A stretch of DNA of 64,000 bases from Fragilaria crotonensis (Eukaryota > Bacillariophyta > Fragilariophyceae > Fragilariales > Fragilariaceae), in assembly GCA_022925895.1 (NCBI GenBank), contig JAKSYS010000152.1, forward strand, positions 40,517 through 104,516, read 5' to 3'. Positions 53,640-64,000 of the stretch are shown here, one piece after another. The stretch's first letter is position 1; each line of letters opens with the position of its first letter. The position numbers and the translations under genes were made by a program. The notes below the pieces were generated by a model. It was not told the origin of the DNA. It saw nothing but the letters and a program-made list of their open reading frames with translations, and made no database searches.

Positions 53640-55049
53640 ATGAGCGCAGCCGACAAAGCCGCTGCATCTGGAGGCGATGCTGGAGGAAGCTCCATTTTGC
53701 TGAGCCAGCCGATTGTTCTTGACAATGGAACTTCCTCTGTGAAAGCAGGATTTGCAGGCGGTTCCAAGCCAAAGGTACGACGTGAACCGTGAAGTGGGCA
53801 TGCAGCATTGTCATTCCAAGTGCCGCCTGCATCGTTCTCTCGTCGCTCACTGTCACCGCTCTTTCGTGTTTCGATTTTTCGTATTGTTGTCCGTACTGCA
53901 GGTTGTGGTCGGAACCAAGGTAGGAAGGACGAAACACATGCGTATCATGCCAGGAGGAGCTCTTGAAAGTGAGCAAGAAGGACCATCGTCAGTCTTTGTT
54001 GGACAGAAACTCGATGAACACAGAGGAGCCTTCTTGCTTGAATATCCGATGGACAAGGGCGCTGTGGTTGACGGAAGGTGGGATGCCATGGAGAAAATTT
54101 GGGAGGTAAGCAGTTCAACCATTCTCGTGAAAAAAACGCTTCTGTCGTTCTCGGAGACTCTGCCCACTGACTCGGATGCCCCCTCATGCAACAGCACACC
54201 TTTTCAAGCCTCAACGCCCAGATTGAAGAGCACCCAGCGCTCCTCACAGAGGCGCCTCTGAACCCAAGAAGCAATAGAGACCAGACTGCGGAAATTTTCT
54301 TCGAAACATTTCGATGCCCTGCGTTGTTCTTTGCCCCTCAAGGTGTGCTTAGTTTGTATGCCTCCGGCAGAACAACTGGAGTTGTCCTGGATGTTGGCGA
54401 AGGGGTGACCCATTGCATTCCTGTTTACGAAGGCCACGCGCTGCCTCATTCCATTACTCGCAGTGATGTGGCTGGTCGCGATGTCACTCGCCAGCTGCAG
54501 TTGCTGCTTCGTCGGAGTGGGCTCAGCCTTACGACTACGGCTGAGGCTGACTTCGTGAAAACGATGAAGGAAGAGGCATGCTTCGTCACTCCCACCGGTG
54601 TCATGGACGAGCTGGTGGAAAAAGATGCCAAGACACAGTATCAGCTTCCGGATGGACAGACGGTCAAGCTCTCATCGGAGCGCTACCTGTCTCCCGAGAT
54701 TTTGTTCAATCCGTCACTGATGGGATCAGAAGAACATGGAGCCGCCGAGGTTTTGGTGAATTCGATTCTGAAGAGTGACCTTGACTTGAGGTCTACTTTA
54801 TTCTCTCAGATTGTGTTGGCTGGCGGATCTACTCTGTTCCAAGGTTTTGGAGACCGCCTCTTGCACGAGGTTCGAGCGAGGTCGCCTTCGCATACTCGCA
54901 TACGTATCTCGGCGCCGCCGGAGCGAATACATTCCACTTATGTTGGTGGGTCAATTTTAGCCAGTCTCGCCACATTCAAGTCGATGTGGGCGACGAAACA
55001 AGAATACGAGGAACATGGCAGTAATATCCTCCACCGTAGCGGATTGTAG
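53640..55049 (+). CDS. ARP1: Actin-related protein Arp1 (centractin-like)
   Basis: Three exons (53640-53774, 53902-54105, 54195-55049), GT-AG, in phase; 397 residues. The actin fold is complete: phosphate loop 1 [36 protein letters not shown], the [14 protein letters not shown] segment, [39 protein letters not shown], and [17 protein letters not shown]. The features between these motifs ([15 protein letters not shown], the [22 protein letters not shown] end) fit Arp1, the filament of dynactin, better than conventional actin. Arp1 links dynein to cargo in other eukaryotes. The last ~70 bp of the coding region are tandemly duplicated after the stop. Confidence 0.88.
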
Positions 55050-55122
55050 CTCGATGTGGGCGACGAAACAAGAATATGAGGAATATGGCAGTAATAAATC
55101 TTCCAACGTAGCAGATTGTAGC
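54981..55122 (+). repeat. 70/72-bp tandem duplication across the Arp1 stop codon
   Basis: tcgatgtgggcgacgaaac to gattgtagc occurs at 54981-55050 and again, with a few changes and 2 extra bases, at 55051-55122. The first copy encodes the Arp1 C terminus and its TAG; the second is in the 3' UTR. Confidence 0.93.
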
Positions 55123-55220
55123 TTCTGCCTTTTGATAATAATTTTATCTCGTGGTGAAGCAGGAGGCGAAGAACGCAGTGACTATTCTCAAAATAATCGA
55201 ATTTACTGTAGTACTACGTA

Positions 55221-58200
55221 TCAAACATCTTTCAACCAGTCGCTCCGCAGACAGTCAAGGGCTGTTGCTCTTAGCTTGGGGTCGAATTCAAGCAGCGGCT
55301 TAAGGAAAGCAGCGACGGCATCCGCATCCTCTTGAGAAAAGTGATACTTCTCTCTCAAAACGTCCTGGACTGGCCAGTACTTGAGCTGCTTGATGTGCTT
55401 AAGCGTGCCTTTCCTGTCGAAAACTTTTGAATACTTGCCGTTCAAGGACAATCGTTTCGGCATCTTTCCAAGAAGCTCCTGGAACATGGCCAGGTGGTCT
55501 TCGTCTCTGTCGTAACCATCTCCGGCCCTGGGGTCGAAAAGGAGGTCGCCGGTCAATAGTTCGAATGCAACACACGCTAATGACCACATGTCTGCGGAAG
55601 TGTCGTACTCAGCTCCGATTAAGACCTCAGGCGAACGATATTGACGTGTTTGAATATCTTCACTGAAATGACGATGAGTCCAGCAGGCGTTTCCTAGATC
55701 AACCACGACTGCGCGACATCGTCGAAGCATGCTAACATCCTTCAAGTCTGGCTGATGGGAGGCCCGTTGTAAGTTGGCCTTTGTCGTCGACATCGGACCT
55801 TGCGTGTCAGGAGAGACGATCTTCCCACCTTCCTTGTAGTCGGCGTCGATTCCATTAGCGGCAAAAGCTGCCTTCTTCATGTCATAACCTGGAATGTTAG
55901 TGAACTCAGTGGATGGATCAACTCCCAGGAACGACCTCACTCTCGCTTGAATTGGATTTCGAGCATTCCACCAATTCGCTACCTTTTCCATACCTGGGCC
56001 ACTCAGTTCAAACGAATAGTCGCCATCTTCACTAGCGGGAGGGCGAGCTGAAAACTCCTTTACCAGACGAAGATCATATCCAATCAAGCAAGAAGCCACA
56101 GGGTTCGCGCTAGATGGATCTAATCCATCGTCCTTAATCTTCATGGCGAGTGGGTGGCTGCAAATATCATCTGCCTTCCGTCCAAAGACGACTGAGTCTA
56201 GCTGTGGATTACCTTCCTCACGTTTGTAGGTCATAAACACAATCCCAGGAAGTCGGCTCTCGATGAAACTCAACGCAACAAAGGTTGACTTCACTGGAAA
56301 CTCAACAGAAAACACAGAGAAAGAGGGGAATCGATTGGACCTCGGAGACACACCGACTGGCAGTTCCGGCAGATCTGCATCATTGTCATCGCCACCAAGG
56401 TTGGCACTAATAAGTTGCGCCACATCGGCAAACACCTGTCGGTCGCCAATGTCAACATCCTTTCTGCTCTTCTGGGTCAATCGCAACATAGTGGTCATGG
56501 CACTTGCATGCCCCTCCTTCTTGATCGACAGCTCGCATCGCCTGTGTTAACGAGAATAAGAGTTTGCATCACAGAGACAGACTTACACCTCATACCGTAC
56601 AAACGTACCACTCTCTCGTCGCCCCCATCACGTTGCTTGGTTCCCACGGTCCATTTCCTAGAGCCACAGAAATTATGTCGGCCAACTCTTCCTCCGGTGT
56701 ATACGCTCGCACAAGGAAGGCAATGCTAGCAACTCCAGATCCGCTCTGTTGTTCATGTCGTAAGTAAGCGTCGCACTCAGCGACGCTGGGTCTCGAAATT
56801 CTAAGGTCGTTTTGCATGATTCGGCTAAGTTTGGAATCGAGTGCCGTTTGTTGTTGACCGAAGTTGCAAACAACGAAGGCACTGTGAGGCAGCTTTGCAA
56901 CAACTCGACTGCGGGAGTCGGGGTTGGCCATCTCACCAGATACCTTGCTCATCATGCTTTCCATTTCCATGTCTGATAACAAGCTCATTGATGCTGAGGC
57001 TGCGCCACCTCCTTCTTCGTCGTCACTCTCGATGTCATCTTCATCATCCTCGTCGACGATGTCATCAGTACCTTTGATCACTTTTTTCTTCCTCTTCTTG
57101 ATTCGATTCTTGATTCGACGTCTTTCCTCCGGAGCCAAATTTGGATCCTCGAGGGCCATCTCAAGTTCAGCAAGCGACATTCCGAGAGGATTCCTTTGCT
57201 GCTCGGCCTCCTGGACCCCAGCATCAGATTGCTCGGAAGGTGCCATTTGATTAGGAAATTGAAGCAAGACATTTTCGGGTTTGAGATCAGTATGAATAAT
57301 GTTGCACTTTCGGTGCAAAAAATCAAGGCCCATGCAGATGCCCTTAACAAATTTTTGCACGACCGGCATCGGAATACCTCGATAATTGAACGCTTTAATG
57401 ACACCCAAGAGATTGCAACCAAGCATGGTAAAGACCATGCACATATGACGTCCGTTAGGCCCGGTATGGAAGAATGAATCATGAAGAGAAGCAACGTGCC
57501 TCGAATACTCCACGATTTCCTTCGCTGTAACACCGTCCGGATCCACGCTATCCAAAGATGCCGACGCTTCACATTGCTTTCGCTCTGACGCCGCACAGTC
57601 CAATAGCTCGACCTCATCCATGGCAGCATCAGTGTAGTGCTCAGCTGACTTTTGTACTTTCAGAGCAAAAAACTGATTCTTGAGCGCAGCATCACCACCA
57701 GTCGCAATAACCTTCCGGTCTTTAACCATCCAGACGGTCGAAAAGTGACCCCATCCGAGTTTCTTGATGACGACGTAGCGTTGATTGTAAACCTCGCCAA
57801 CCTTCACTGGGTGGTATCCGCCAGGCTTATAGCCGGCGTCTCCTTCGTGTTCATCATCAGTGTAGTCAGATCCGCTATCACTGCCTCCGTCAGACTTGTC
57901 ATCCTCGTCGTCATCATCGGTTGCGTCCTCGTCTGCCTTCCTGCGAAAATTGTTAATCGTCTCAACCTTCGATTCCTCTCCAACGCAAGGAGCCTTAAGC
58001 GCATTGCTCAATGAATTTTGACCTGGAACCGAACAAAGGGCCGTATTAGCTGCTGCCATTGCCGCAATTTCTAGTTCAACGGCATTCTTGGTTCGCGACT
58101 GAACCTCAGAAGGTGGAATAGGGTCGGCCTTGGCAGAGTACATGGAAGCCGAGCCCGGACCCCAATTACCGCCTCCGCCGTCGGCAATATTTTCGTCGTC

Positions 58201-58389
58201 GTCGAGAAAGACCATCCCACCGGACTCCTCATCGGAATCAATAATATGGTCAATGGATTTTTTCTTGGGAGACACTCCAACGTTGCTGAGAGCGGCAGCG
58301 ATCTCATCCAACTCAACGTCGCTTCGTTCTTCGACCTCGCCGCTCTTCTTTTTCGACACGGATCGATTCTTGAACATCTCCATTTTCAT
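55221..58389 (-). CDS. SRPK: SRPK-type serine/threonine protein kinase
   Basis: Two exons (58389-56609 and 56541-55221) joined GT-AG across a 67-nt intron; 1,033 residues. SR-protein kinases phosphorylate Arg/Ser-rich splicing factors. The N-terminal ~200 residues are acidic and Ser-rich (TDDDDEDDKSDGGSDSG). The kinase N lobe starts at ~204: YVVIKKLGWGHFSTVW, FFALKVQKSAEHYTDAAMDE (Lys ~244), then IIHTDLKPENVLL near 365. The activation segment follows only near 870: VVVDLGNACW (DLG in place of DFG, as in SRPKs), QTRQYRSPEVLIG, DMWSLACVAFELLTGD. The spacer between the two kinase halves is thus ~500 residues, with a basic stretch (RIKNRIKKRKKKV), an acidic stretch and a long ordered-looking part. 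Classical SRPKs also have a spacer, but usually shorter and of low complexity. Confidence 0.93.
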
Positions 58390-59296
58390 AACACTCTCCG
58401 CTTCGAATTCCAGCGCTCAGTGAGGTATGTAGCACGTATCGGAGCTGTTATTAGTTACGAACGAGACCACCGTACTACTACCAGGAAAACGCAACAATGA
58501 CCGCCGACGTTTTGCTCCACTATGCCAAAACGAATCAACTAATCGATTCTTGCAACCCCAACGTTCAGCTTGACGATGCGGAGTGATAACTTCGCAAGCC
58601 CTCGGGGCGACAATGGCAAGATTCTGGCTTTTGTTCGAGGAGGGTCGTGGTGATGCTGTCGCTGCTTCCCAGAGGCACGAGCAGCATGGACTGTAGAACT
58701 GTATGTACTACCAAACATATCTACTCTACGCGTAGAGGTCAGGAGGATAGGTTTCGCCACGGCAACAAGTGCAGAACCAACCTAACAGAATCTCGTCCTT
58801 GTCCAATGCAACGGCAGCCGGCAACTAACGTCCTTCTCGTGATGGCACCCGCATTGGATTGACAATGCAAGACTTGAAATTCCCTATTCCTTTCGAAAGT
58901 GCTTGGATTCCGCAGGAGGAACAGACCGTTGAGGCAAAAACGATTGGATCTTTTTGAGCGTGGCAAAAATGTGATGAAAACATCCGTGGGATTAGTTATT
59001 TAACAGTATGGTTTTATTAAGCTATGAGGAACTTTCATTTAGAGGTATGTCATGCAGAGCATGCCAACGGAGAATTGCCCGCCATAATTGGAAGCTTTGC
59101 GTATGTATTTGAATCCCCCAACCAAGGCGTGTCTGGGAGTGCTTCCGCATCCCGCATCGGATACAGGCTTCCGACCACATGTTGTTGCGCCTTGCTGAGA
59201 GTGCATCAACGCAAGTCGGGGATCACCATAAACCACAAATTTAAGACGCGCCGCTCCCATCAGATTCGTTACTAGTCGGTTCTTGGTGTGACCTTC
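58390..59296. other. Intergenic, nothing recognised
   Basis: Short open frames without domain content. It lies between the divergent starts of the SRPK gene (58389, -) and the surface-protein gene (59297, +), so it should hold both promoters. Confidence 0.5.
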
Positions 59297-60585
59297 ATGA
59301 TGTTTCGATTGAATGCATTAGCACTTTGCTTTATCGCTTCCGGGGTGCGAGGGCAAACCACCACCACTGGATGTCTTTACACGATGGAGCAGCTGATCAC
59401 TGAGGAAGAAGCTGTAACGGATTACTCTGTAACTCGCGAATACGTTTTTTGCGAAGGTCGATCTTTTGTGATCGGTACTGTTGACCTGAACAACCAGTTT
59501 GTAGAAGTAACGGACACTCATCGATTCTTCCCGGTCCGACCGAACATGCACGTACGTTGCGGTGAGACGGGAGCACGCGAAAACAGTTGCCTTTTATTGG
59601 GAGGCGATGTACAAGTCGACGGGACCAACTATTTCGGTGTTGGTAATAACTTGGATGTTACGAATGTTGTCTTTGAGGGCTTTACGTTTGTGGGAGCCAA
59701 TCGATACTCAGTGTACGCGACCAAGCCCTGTGACATCACCTTTATCGACTGCGAGTGGAAGGTAAGGATACAACTTCGGCAGCAGCGTGACAATCTTGCA
59801 TGGAGAACCTCATGTCAATTCTTTTGTTGTGCTAGGACATTACGGAAGCCTATGCTCCACTCTTCTTCGACTACTACGACCCTTCAGCGCTAAGCACAAC
59901 TCTTGATGTCAGCTTCGTCGGCTGTAAATTTCAGGGAAATGTCTATTACGGCGATGGTTCTTATCCAGCGTTGATCACCTCCAACGGCGATCAAAATCAT
60001 TTGACGATTGATCGATGCGACTTTAACAGCAATGACTACATTCACAACAATACTCATTTTGAGAAGAATAGCTACTTGGTCGAGTCGAGTGGTGCGTTGA
60101 GTTTGACCCTCAATTGCTTCACAAACAACTCAGTTGGCGTATCTATAGCCGCGGCATACGGAGTGTCTGTTACGTCTGAAAATAATTATGGCGTGACTTC
60201 CAGCGGCGCCAAGTGTGGCTTTCTCTCCAACTTTGAAGACGCAACACAACTCGAAGCGTTCACCCCCATCTGCAAAGACTACGAAGCCAATACTACATGC
60301 CTTTCTGAGACTACGAACATGCCCTCGGCTTCACCAAGCAGCTTTCCATCCACCATCCCTCCTTCCAATTCGCCTACCTCTCCCACAATGGCTCCCTCCG
60401 GGTCGGTGGGACCGTCAGCGCAGCCAACTTCGAGTCCTAGTGGCGAGTCACCCACCGTGCCTCCGAGTGACCTTGCTATTCCAACGTTGTCCCCGACGGC
60501 GAAGGCCAACTCGTCAGCATGCTCCGTCTTCGCCGCCACGTCGTTCGTTTGTGCAACGCTCATTGCAGTAGCTCTAATGCAGTGA
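59297..60585 (+). CDS. Stalked surface protein with beta-helix-like domain
   Basis: Two exons (59297-59761, 59836-60585), GT-AG, in phase; 404 residues. The start at 59297 (MMFRLNALALCFIASGVRG) gives a clear signal peptide. Residues ~30-330 have repeated short beta stretches with Asn, Cys and aromatic residues (NVVFEGFTFVGANRYSVYA, ITFIDCEW, VSFVGCKFQGN, LTIDRCDFNSND), the pattern of a right-handed parallel beta-helix as in pectate-lyase-like proteins. A Pro/Ser/Thr stalk follows (PSASPSSFPSTIPPSNSPT), then a hydrophobic C terminus (VFAATSFVCATLIAVALMQ) with no cytosolic tail, which suggests a GPI anchor signal. No catalytic site is recognised. It is probably on the cell surface or in the cell wall. 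The stalk-coding part overlaps the tail of the gene on the other strand. Confidence 0.85.
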
Positions 60586-63098
60586 GCATCAAATTGACCT
60601 GCACATCCAAAACAAAACGCGTACGACACCTTGGAACAGTAGCAAGTCGTTAATGCCTGGTGCCCTTTCTCTTGGTGCTTGGTAATAGAACGGACTTTAT
60701 CGTTTCCCGTATCTTCCCATTCTTCGTCATCACCTGACTCGTCTTCAGTCTCTTCATCGCTGCAAACGATTAGACCCGGCGAATCACGCTGGACGAGTCT
60801 CGGATTGTTGACAACATGCTCATCACTCTCCAAACACCGTGTGTCCGGCGTGTTCGCTAGACAGTCGCTAAAGCCAACAGTGTTTGCTGGTATGGAAAGT
60901 TTGGCGTTCGTCATCTCACTAGAGCAATGGAGACGGCATAGTTGGTCCAAATTAGGAAACCGGCATAGGACGGCAACAACTGCCTTCGTTTGAGCCACCG
61001 GGTCGTCGTCGGGATATTGTTCAAGCACCTTTGCGATTCGCTCGTTCAACGACAATAGGAGCTGCTCTTGCGATGAGCCGACCTTCACATTTCGGACACC
61101 GGCGTGGGGGAAATCGCCGGTGAACATGACAGCGGGTTGGGCTCGGACTACCACAAGGAATTTGTTTTCCCGTACAATCTCGAAACATTCGTTGTCCACT
61201 CCACCCTTGATAAAACAAAGCTTTTCGGCCACGCGAACAATCTGATCATTCTGAACGCCAAGCAGTACTTCGGAAGTGTTGCCCATGCCCATCACAAGGC
61301 TTGCAGGAGCGTTAGGACTCGACATGGCTTCGTTATAATCAAGGCGCTCGAGTTCCCATCCACCAACTGGTACCGCATAAACCTCGTCGGAATAGCGACA
61401 CTTTTCAGGGAGCCAGTAGGTACATTGTCGTGCGACATCGTGATGTAAGGCCTGATCTTCGGTCCCTCCGATGAGAATTCCGAGGTCGTCGAGTACCTCT
61501 GTTTCTGGGTCGAAGACATCAGAAAGAATTCTCTCAACAACCTTCCGTGTAGGGATTTGGTACCCCATGTCGTGCTTTCGAATTGGGACTTGCCAACGCT
61601 GGTCGCGTCTCTCTTCGAAGCAGACCTGATTTTCAAAGTTGATGAACCCATGCTTGGGCGACAAATCGATGTCATTCTTCATATCGTCACGTAGGCTGCC
61701 ATCAGCATCAAAAAATAAGCTTCTGATCTCGTGGATTTTATCAGTCGGCAATTGAATTTTCTGGAGTCGGGGGCGTGACTCCTCAGGGATACGTATCCTT
61801 GGCAAGCTCGCGTTGACCTGTTTCATGAAGTGCACCTTGGCGATGAAGTCTGTTCGGGACATGTCGCGGTCGGTGTAGAGCAGCGACCTATCGACATCAC
61901 TCTTCGTGGGGAGGACAGTAGTCACGGGCATTCCAACAGATGAATCACCAGTGACTGCTACGAGGCTCTTCAACCTGTGTGCTTCAATCAAATGATGACG
62001 CTGTTGCAGAAGCTTGCTGCGATTTTCCATCGTCGTTCGGTCGCCAGACTTCGAACCTTCTATGCGTGGTGGTCGCGATAATACTTTGTCCCTTTCGCCG
62101 ATCCCAGCGATGTACTCCTTCCAGATTGTTTTCTTGTGCCTGAAGAGAGACTTAACCTTTCTCTCTCCTGTAGGCACAACAATATCGGTAGGCGGCAAAA
62201 CAGGAAGTTGATCTGCGAGTTCAGGACGAATCTTACAAACGAATCGTGCCACATCGCGATACGATTGCACACAGTTGTTGCATCCCCAGTCTACAATGCT
62301 TGATAATGCACGAATGAGTTTGTCAAAGAAATTCTTTTCCTTTTCGGATGTATGGGCCACGTCAGATTGGCAACAAACCACCAACAAGATCGCATCGACC
62401 ACAAACTCTTGAAACTCCGGGATATCAATTAGCACATCCAGAATGGATACCTCTGACCCACGCGCAAGATGCGTCTTGCCTTCGATGAATTTAAGGCATA
62501 GCGGTTGCGCCAGGCGACGAAAGAACGCCAGGCCTCGATAGTACCCAGGACGGTCACGATTCGCATTCCACCATGACAGATCCCCTTCTCCGAAAAGAAT
62601 ATTTTCCCTCCCCTCGTTGTTGTGGAAGATTTTTACAGCATCGATAACTTGATCCAGACTATCGGTTCCCAAGCATAAAAAGTCATAAACTGCTTTTCGC
62701 ATCGCGTCCAAGTCAAAATCACCGCTTGTCGCTCCTTCCAGTAGCTTCTGCTTGATATTCTCAGCAAGCTCGCTGTCATTTAGATCACCATGGGAACTGC
62801 AGACAACAAATCCACATCTATGATCAATCTCATTGTTTTTCCAGACAAGTTCGTCGTCGAGATTGGAGAGAAGAGGCGGCTCGAAACGAAAGCGAACGCC
62901 GACCGAGCTATCTAGTTCAAGCCGCGTCTTGAGGCAAATTGATTTCTTGGCCTTCTTCTGCAGGCTCGAGTTGTCGCTCCAGCCACAGCTAGGTCTCTTG
63001 CTGTGGGGTTTCGCCCTGCTCTTGTTCCCTACAAGGCCCTCAGGTGCTGTGCAACATTCAGTCACACTTGACCCTGACTCGGAATGTAGTGGTGGCAT
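60279..63098 (-). CDS. Large protein of unknown function, possible 2OG-Fe(II) oxygenase-like core
   Basis: Uninterrupted frame of 939 codons from the ATG at 63098 (MPPLHSESGSS); upstream the frame runs to a stop with only TTG starts. No family is recognised with confidence. The N-terminal ~300 residues are helical and Cys-containing (LIRALSSIVDWGCNNC), the middle is basic and helical. Around residue 550 QALHHDVARQ gives an H-x-D pair, and ~110 residues later FTGDFPHAGVRN supplies a distal His and an Arg. This H-x-D...H...R order is that of 2-oxoglutarate/Fe(II) oxygenases, but the motif alone is weak. An acidic segment (ESGDDEEWEDTG) follows near 60725. The last ~100 codons are the antisense of the Pro/Ser/Thr stalk on the other strand and are doubtful; the true end may lie near 60590, reached by splicing. 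Confidence 0.65.
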   Translation of the reverse strand: MPPLHSESGSSVTECCTAPEGLVGNKSRAKPHSKRPSCGWSDNSSLQKKAKKSICLKTRLELDSSVGVRFRFEPPLLSNLDDELVWKNNEIDHRCGFVVCSSHGDLNDSELAENIKQKLLEGATSGDFDLDAMRKAVYDFLCLGTDSLDQVIDAVKIFHNNEGRENILFGEGDLSWWNANRDRPGYYRGLAFFRRLAQPLCLKFIEGKTHLARGSEVSILDVLIDIPEFQEFVVDAILLVVCCQSDVAHTSEKEKNFFDKLIRALSSIVDWGCNNCVQSYRDVARFVCKIRPELADQLPVLPPTDIVVPTGERKVKSLFRHKKTIWKEYIAGIGERDKVLSRPPRIEGSKSGDRTTMENRSKLLQQRHHLIEAHRLKSLVAVTGDSSVGMPVTTVLPTKSDVDRSLLYTDRDMSRTDFIAKVHFMKQVNASLPRIRIPEESRPRLQKIQLPTDKIHEIRSLFFDADGSLRDDMKNDIDLSPKHGFINFENQVCFEERRDQRWQVPIRKHDMGYQIPTRKVVERILSDVFDPETEVLDDLGILIGGTEDQALHHDVARQCTYWLPEKCRYSDEVYAVPVGGWELERLDYNEAMSSPNAPASLVMGMGNTSEVLLGVQNDQIVRVAEKLCFIKGGVDNECFEIVRENKFLVVVRAQPAVMFTGDFPHAGVRNVKVGSSQEQLLLSLNERIAKVLEQYPDDDPVAQTKAVVAVLCRFPNLDQLCRLHCSSEMTNAKLSIPANTVGFSDCLANTPDTRCLESDEHVVNNPRLVQRDSPGLIVCSDEETEDESGDDEEWEDTGNDKVRSITKHQEKGHQALTTCYCSKVSYAFCFGCAGQFDAHCIRATAMSVAQTNDVAAKTEHADELAFAVGDNVGIARSLGGTVGDSPLGLEVGCADGPTDPEGAIVGEVGELEGGMVDGKLLGEAEGMFVVSERHVVLAS

Positions 63099-64000
63099 AA
63101 GACCGGTCGTGAATGACCCTTTAGCGACAATACCGTTGGTGTCCAATCGGCGATAGTTTGGGCAGCGTCAAAGACGCAACTAGGAATGAAAGGTGAAGAA
63201 GCGATTTGTAACGACAGTATCAGTTATCTTCGATTTGCCTTCGCAATTTGGAATTCTGCGGGGGATGAGTTTATTATTCATATTATTCATGTATTTTTGT
63301 TGTACGGCCATCAAGCCTAGACTTCCTGTAGAACCATGTACTTGGACTGACCCAAGCAGCAGTTCGATGTATATTCCAGTTGCTGCGTACCGAGGTCACT
63401 CAAGCGAACCAAGTACGATTGAAAACCACGGCAACCAAAGACGCTCGGTAATCATGAGAATCGCAATATGCCTACCGGTAGCAATCACCCTTTCCCAATA
63501 TACATTCTGTGTAGCTTCTACGCAGTACCGAATCCCAGGACAAATTAAGATTCCTTGTGTCCGTCATTGTGTTCTCGATTTGGTTATGTATTGAGTTGCA
63601 AATCTGGTGCGTAAACCTTCCTTTTCTGATTACATGGCATGACCTTTGAATGACTATGTGTCTTCCTTCCTTTATATGTTTGGATGATTTAGAAGAGATA
63701 CAGGAAGACATTTGCTTTTGTTTATGACAATCTAGAGCGGTCAGTACAATTAATCGATTTAATGAATGGCAAACATCGGAAATGTTGTTCCGAACTGACG
63801 TCAGTGTGGTCAAATCTGGTGTTGTACCTGTAGAACCTGGTACAACTTGTACTTGTGCCGTACCATTTATGTTGTGTTCTCGGAGCGCTGTGCCCTCGTC
63901 GTATGAATATGACATATGATGATATGACAAGTGACGTATGACGTTTGACAGATGTCATACTCAAGCAGGGCTGTGCAACAATATATTGTATTATAATATA
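63099..64000. other. Intergenic, nothing recognised
   Basis: Short open frames only, some with hydrophobic stretches but no supported start or domain. The last 200 bases contain tatgacatatgatgatatgacaag-like and gtacc-rich simple sequence. It contains the probable promoter of the minus-strand gene that starts at 63098. Confidence 0.5.

Noticed and set aside
53033-53976. Minus-strand ORFs opposite the small gene and the Arp1 first exons
   Set aside because: They lie antisense to the better-supported plus-strand readings and show no domain.
1-64000. tRNA and rRNA genes
   Set aside because: No cloverleaf with a complete B box (GGTTCGANNCC) or rRNA core sequence was noticed on reading; a covariance-model scan would be decisive but could not be run.

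Overview
This window looks like nuclear DNA of a pennate diatom or a close stramenopile relative. No database could be searched, so the species is not assigned. The evidence is: protein-coding genes with short GT-AG introns and occasional very small exons; Ty1/copia elements of the type known from diatoms (protease DSHAD, one gag-pol unit, very short LTRs); PIF/Harbinger DNA transposons; surface proteins with Pro/Ser/Thr stalks; a heat-shock-factor-type regulator, a gene class expanded in diatoms; and intergenic DNA full of GTAC-type palindromes.

Layout. 1-8.8 kb holds an almost intact copia element (975-7541) with two identical 144-bp LTRs, followed by an unusual cluster of a 9-bp motif (7691-8004). 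8.8-16.1 kb holds two membrane-protein genes: an NhaC-type Na+/H+ antiporter in seven exons (+), and a large secreted or transmembrane repeat protein (-) whose reading frame changes twice. 16.6-24.8 kb is mobile or decayed DNA: a satellite-like tandem repeat, a complete PIF/Harbinger element with TTA duplications (17786-22053) and a decayed transposase-like gene. 24.8-34.3 kb is a gene island: prolyl 4-hydroxylase, TFIIH subunit Tfb4/p34, a PHD-finger protein, a short-chain dehydrogenase and mitochondrial ribosomal protein S18. 34.3-45.6 kb is a transposon graveyard with a Harbinger remnant and a degenerate copia element carrying a nested LINE fragment with an 18-bp target duplication. 45.6-63.1 kb is a second gene island: Rh-type ammonium transporter, UvrD/Rep-type helicase, HSF-type transcription factor, a small unknown gene, Arp1 actin-related protein, SRPK-type kinase, a beta-helix-like surface protein, and a large unknown protein whose reading frame overlaps it tail to tail.

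The host genes do not form a pathway. They cover general transcription and repair (Tfb4, helicase), gene regulation (HSF, PHD), splicing-factor phosphorylation (SRPK), dynein/dynactin transport (Arp1), mitochondrial translation (S18) and membrane or surface functions (NhaC, Rh, two stalked or secreted proteins). Genes are packed tightly inside the islands: 22 bp separates the stops of the P4H and Tfb4 genes, about 33 bp separates the divergent starts at 52974/53008, and one pair overlaps tail to tail. Exon joins were deduced by hand from GT-AG sites and reading phase. The most intriguing items are the two-type repeat protein at 11836-16079, the TTTGCTTAC cluster, the in-frame UGA between gag and pol, and the HSF gene with a 22-nt exon and a stop-free intron inside its DNA-binding domain.
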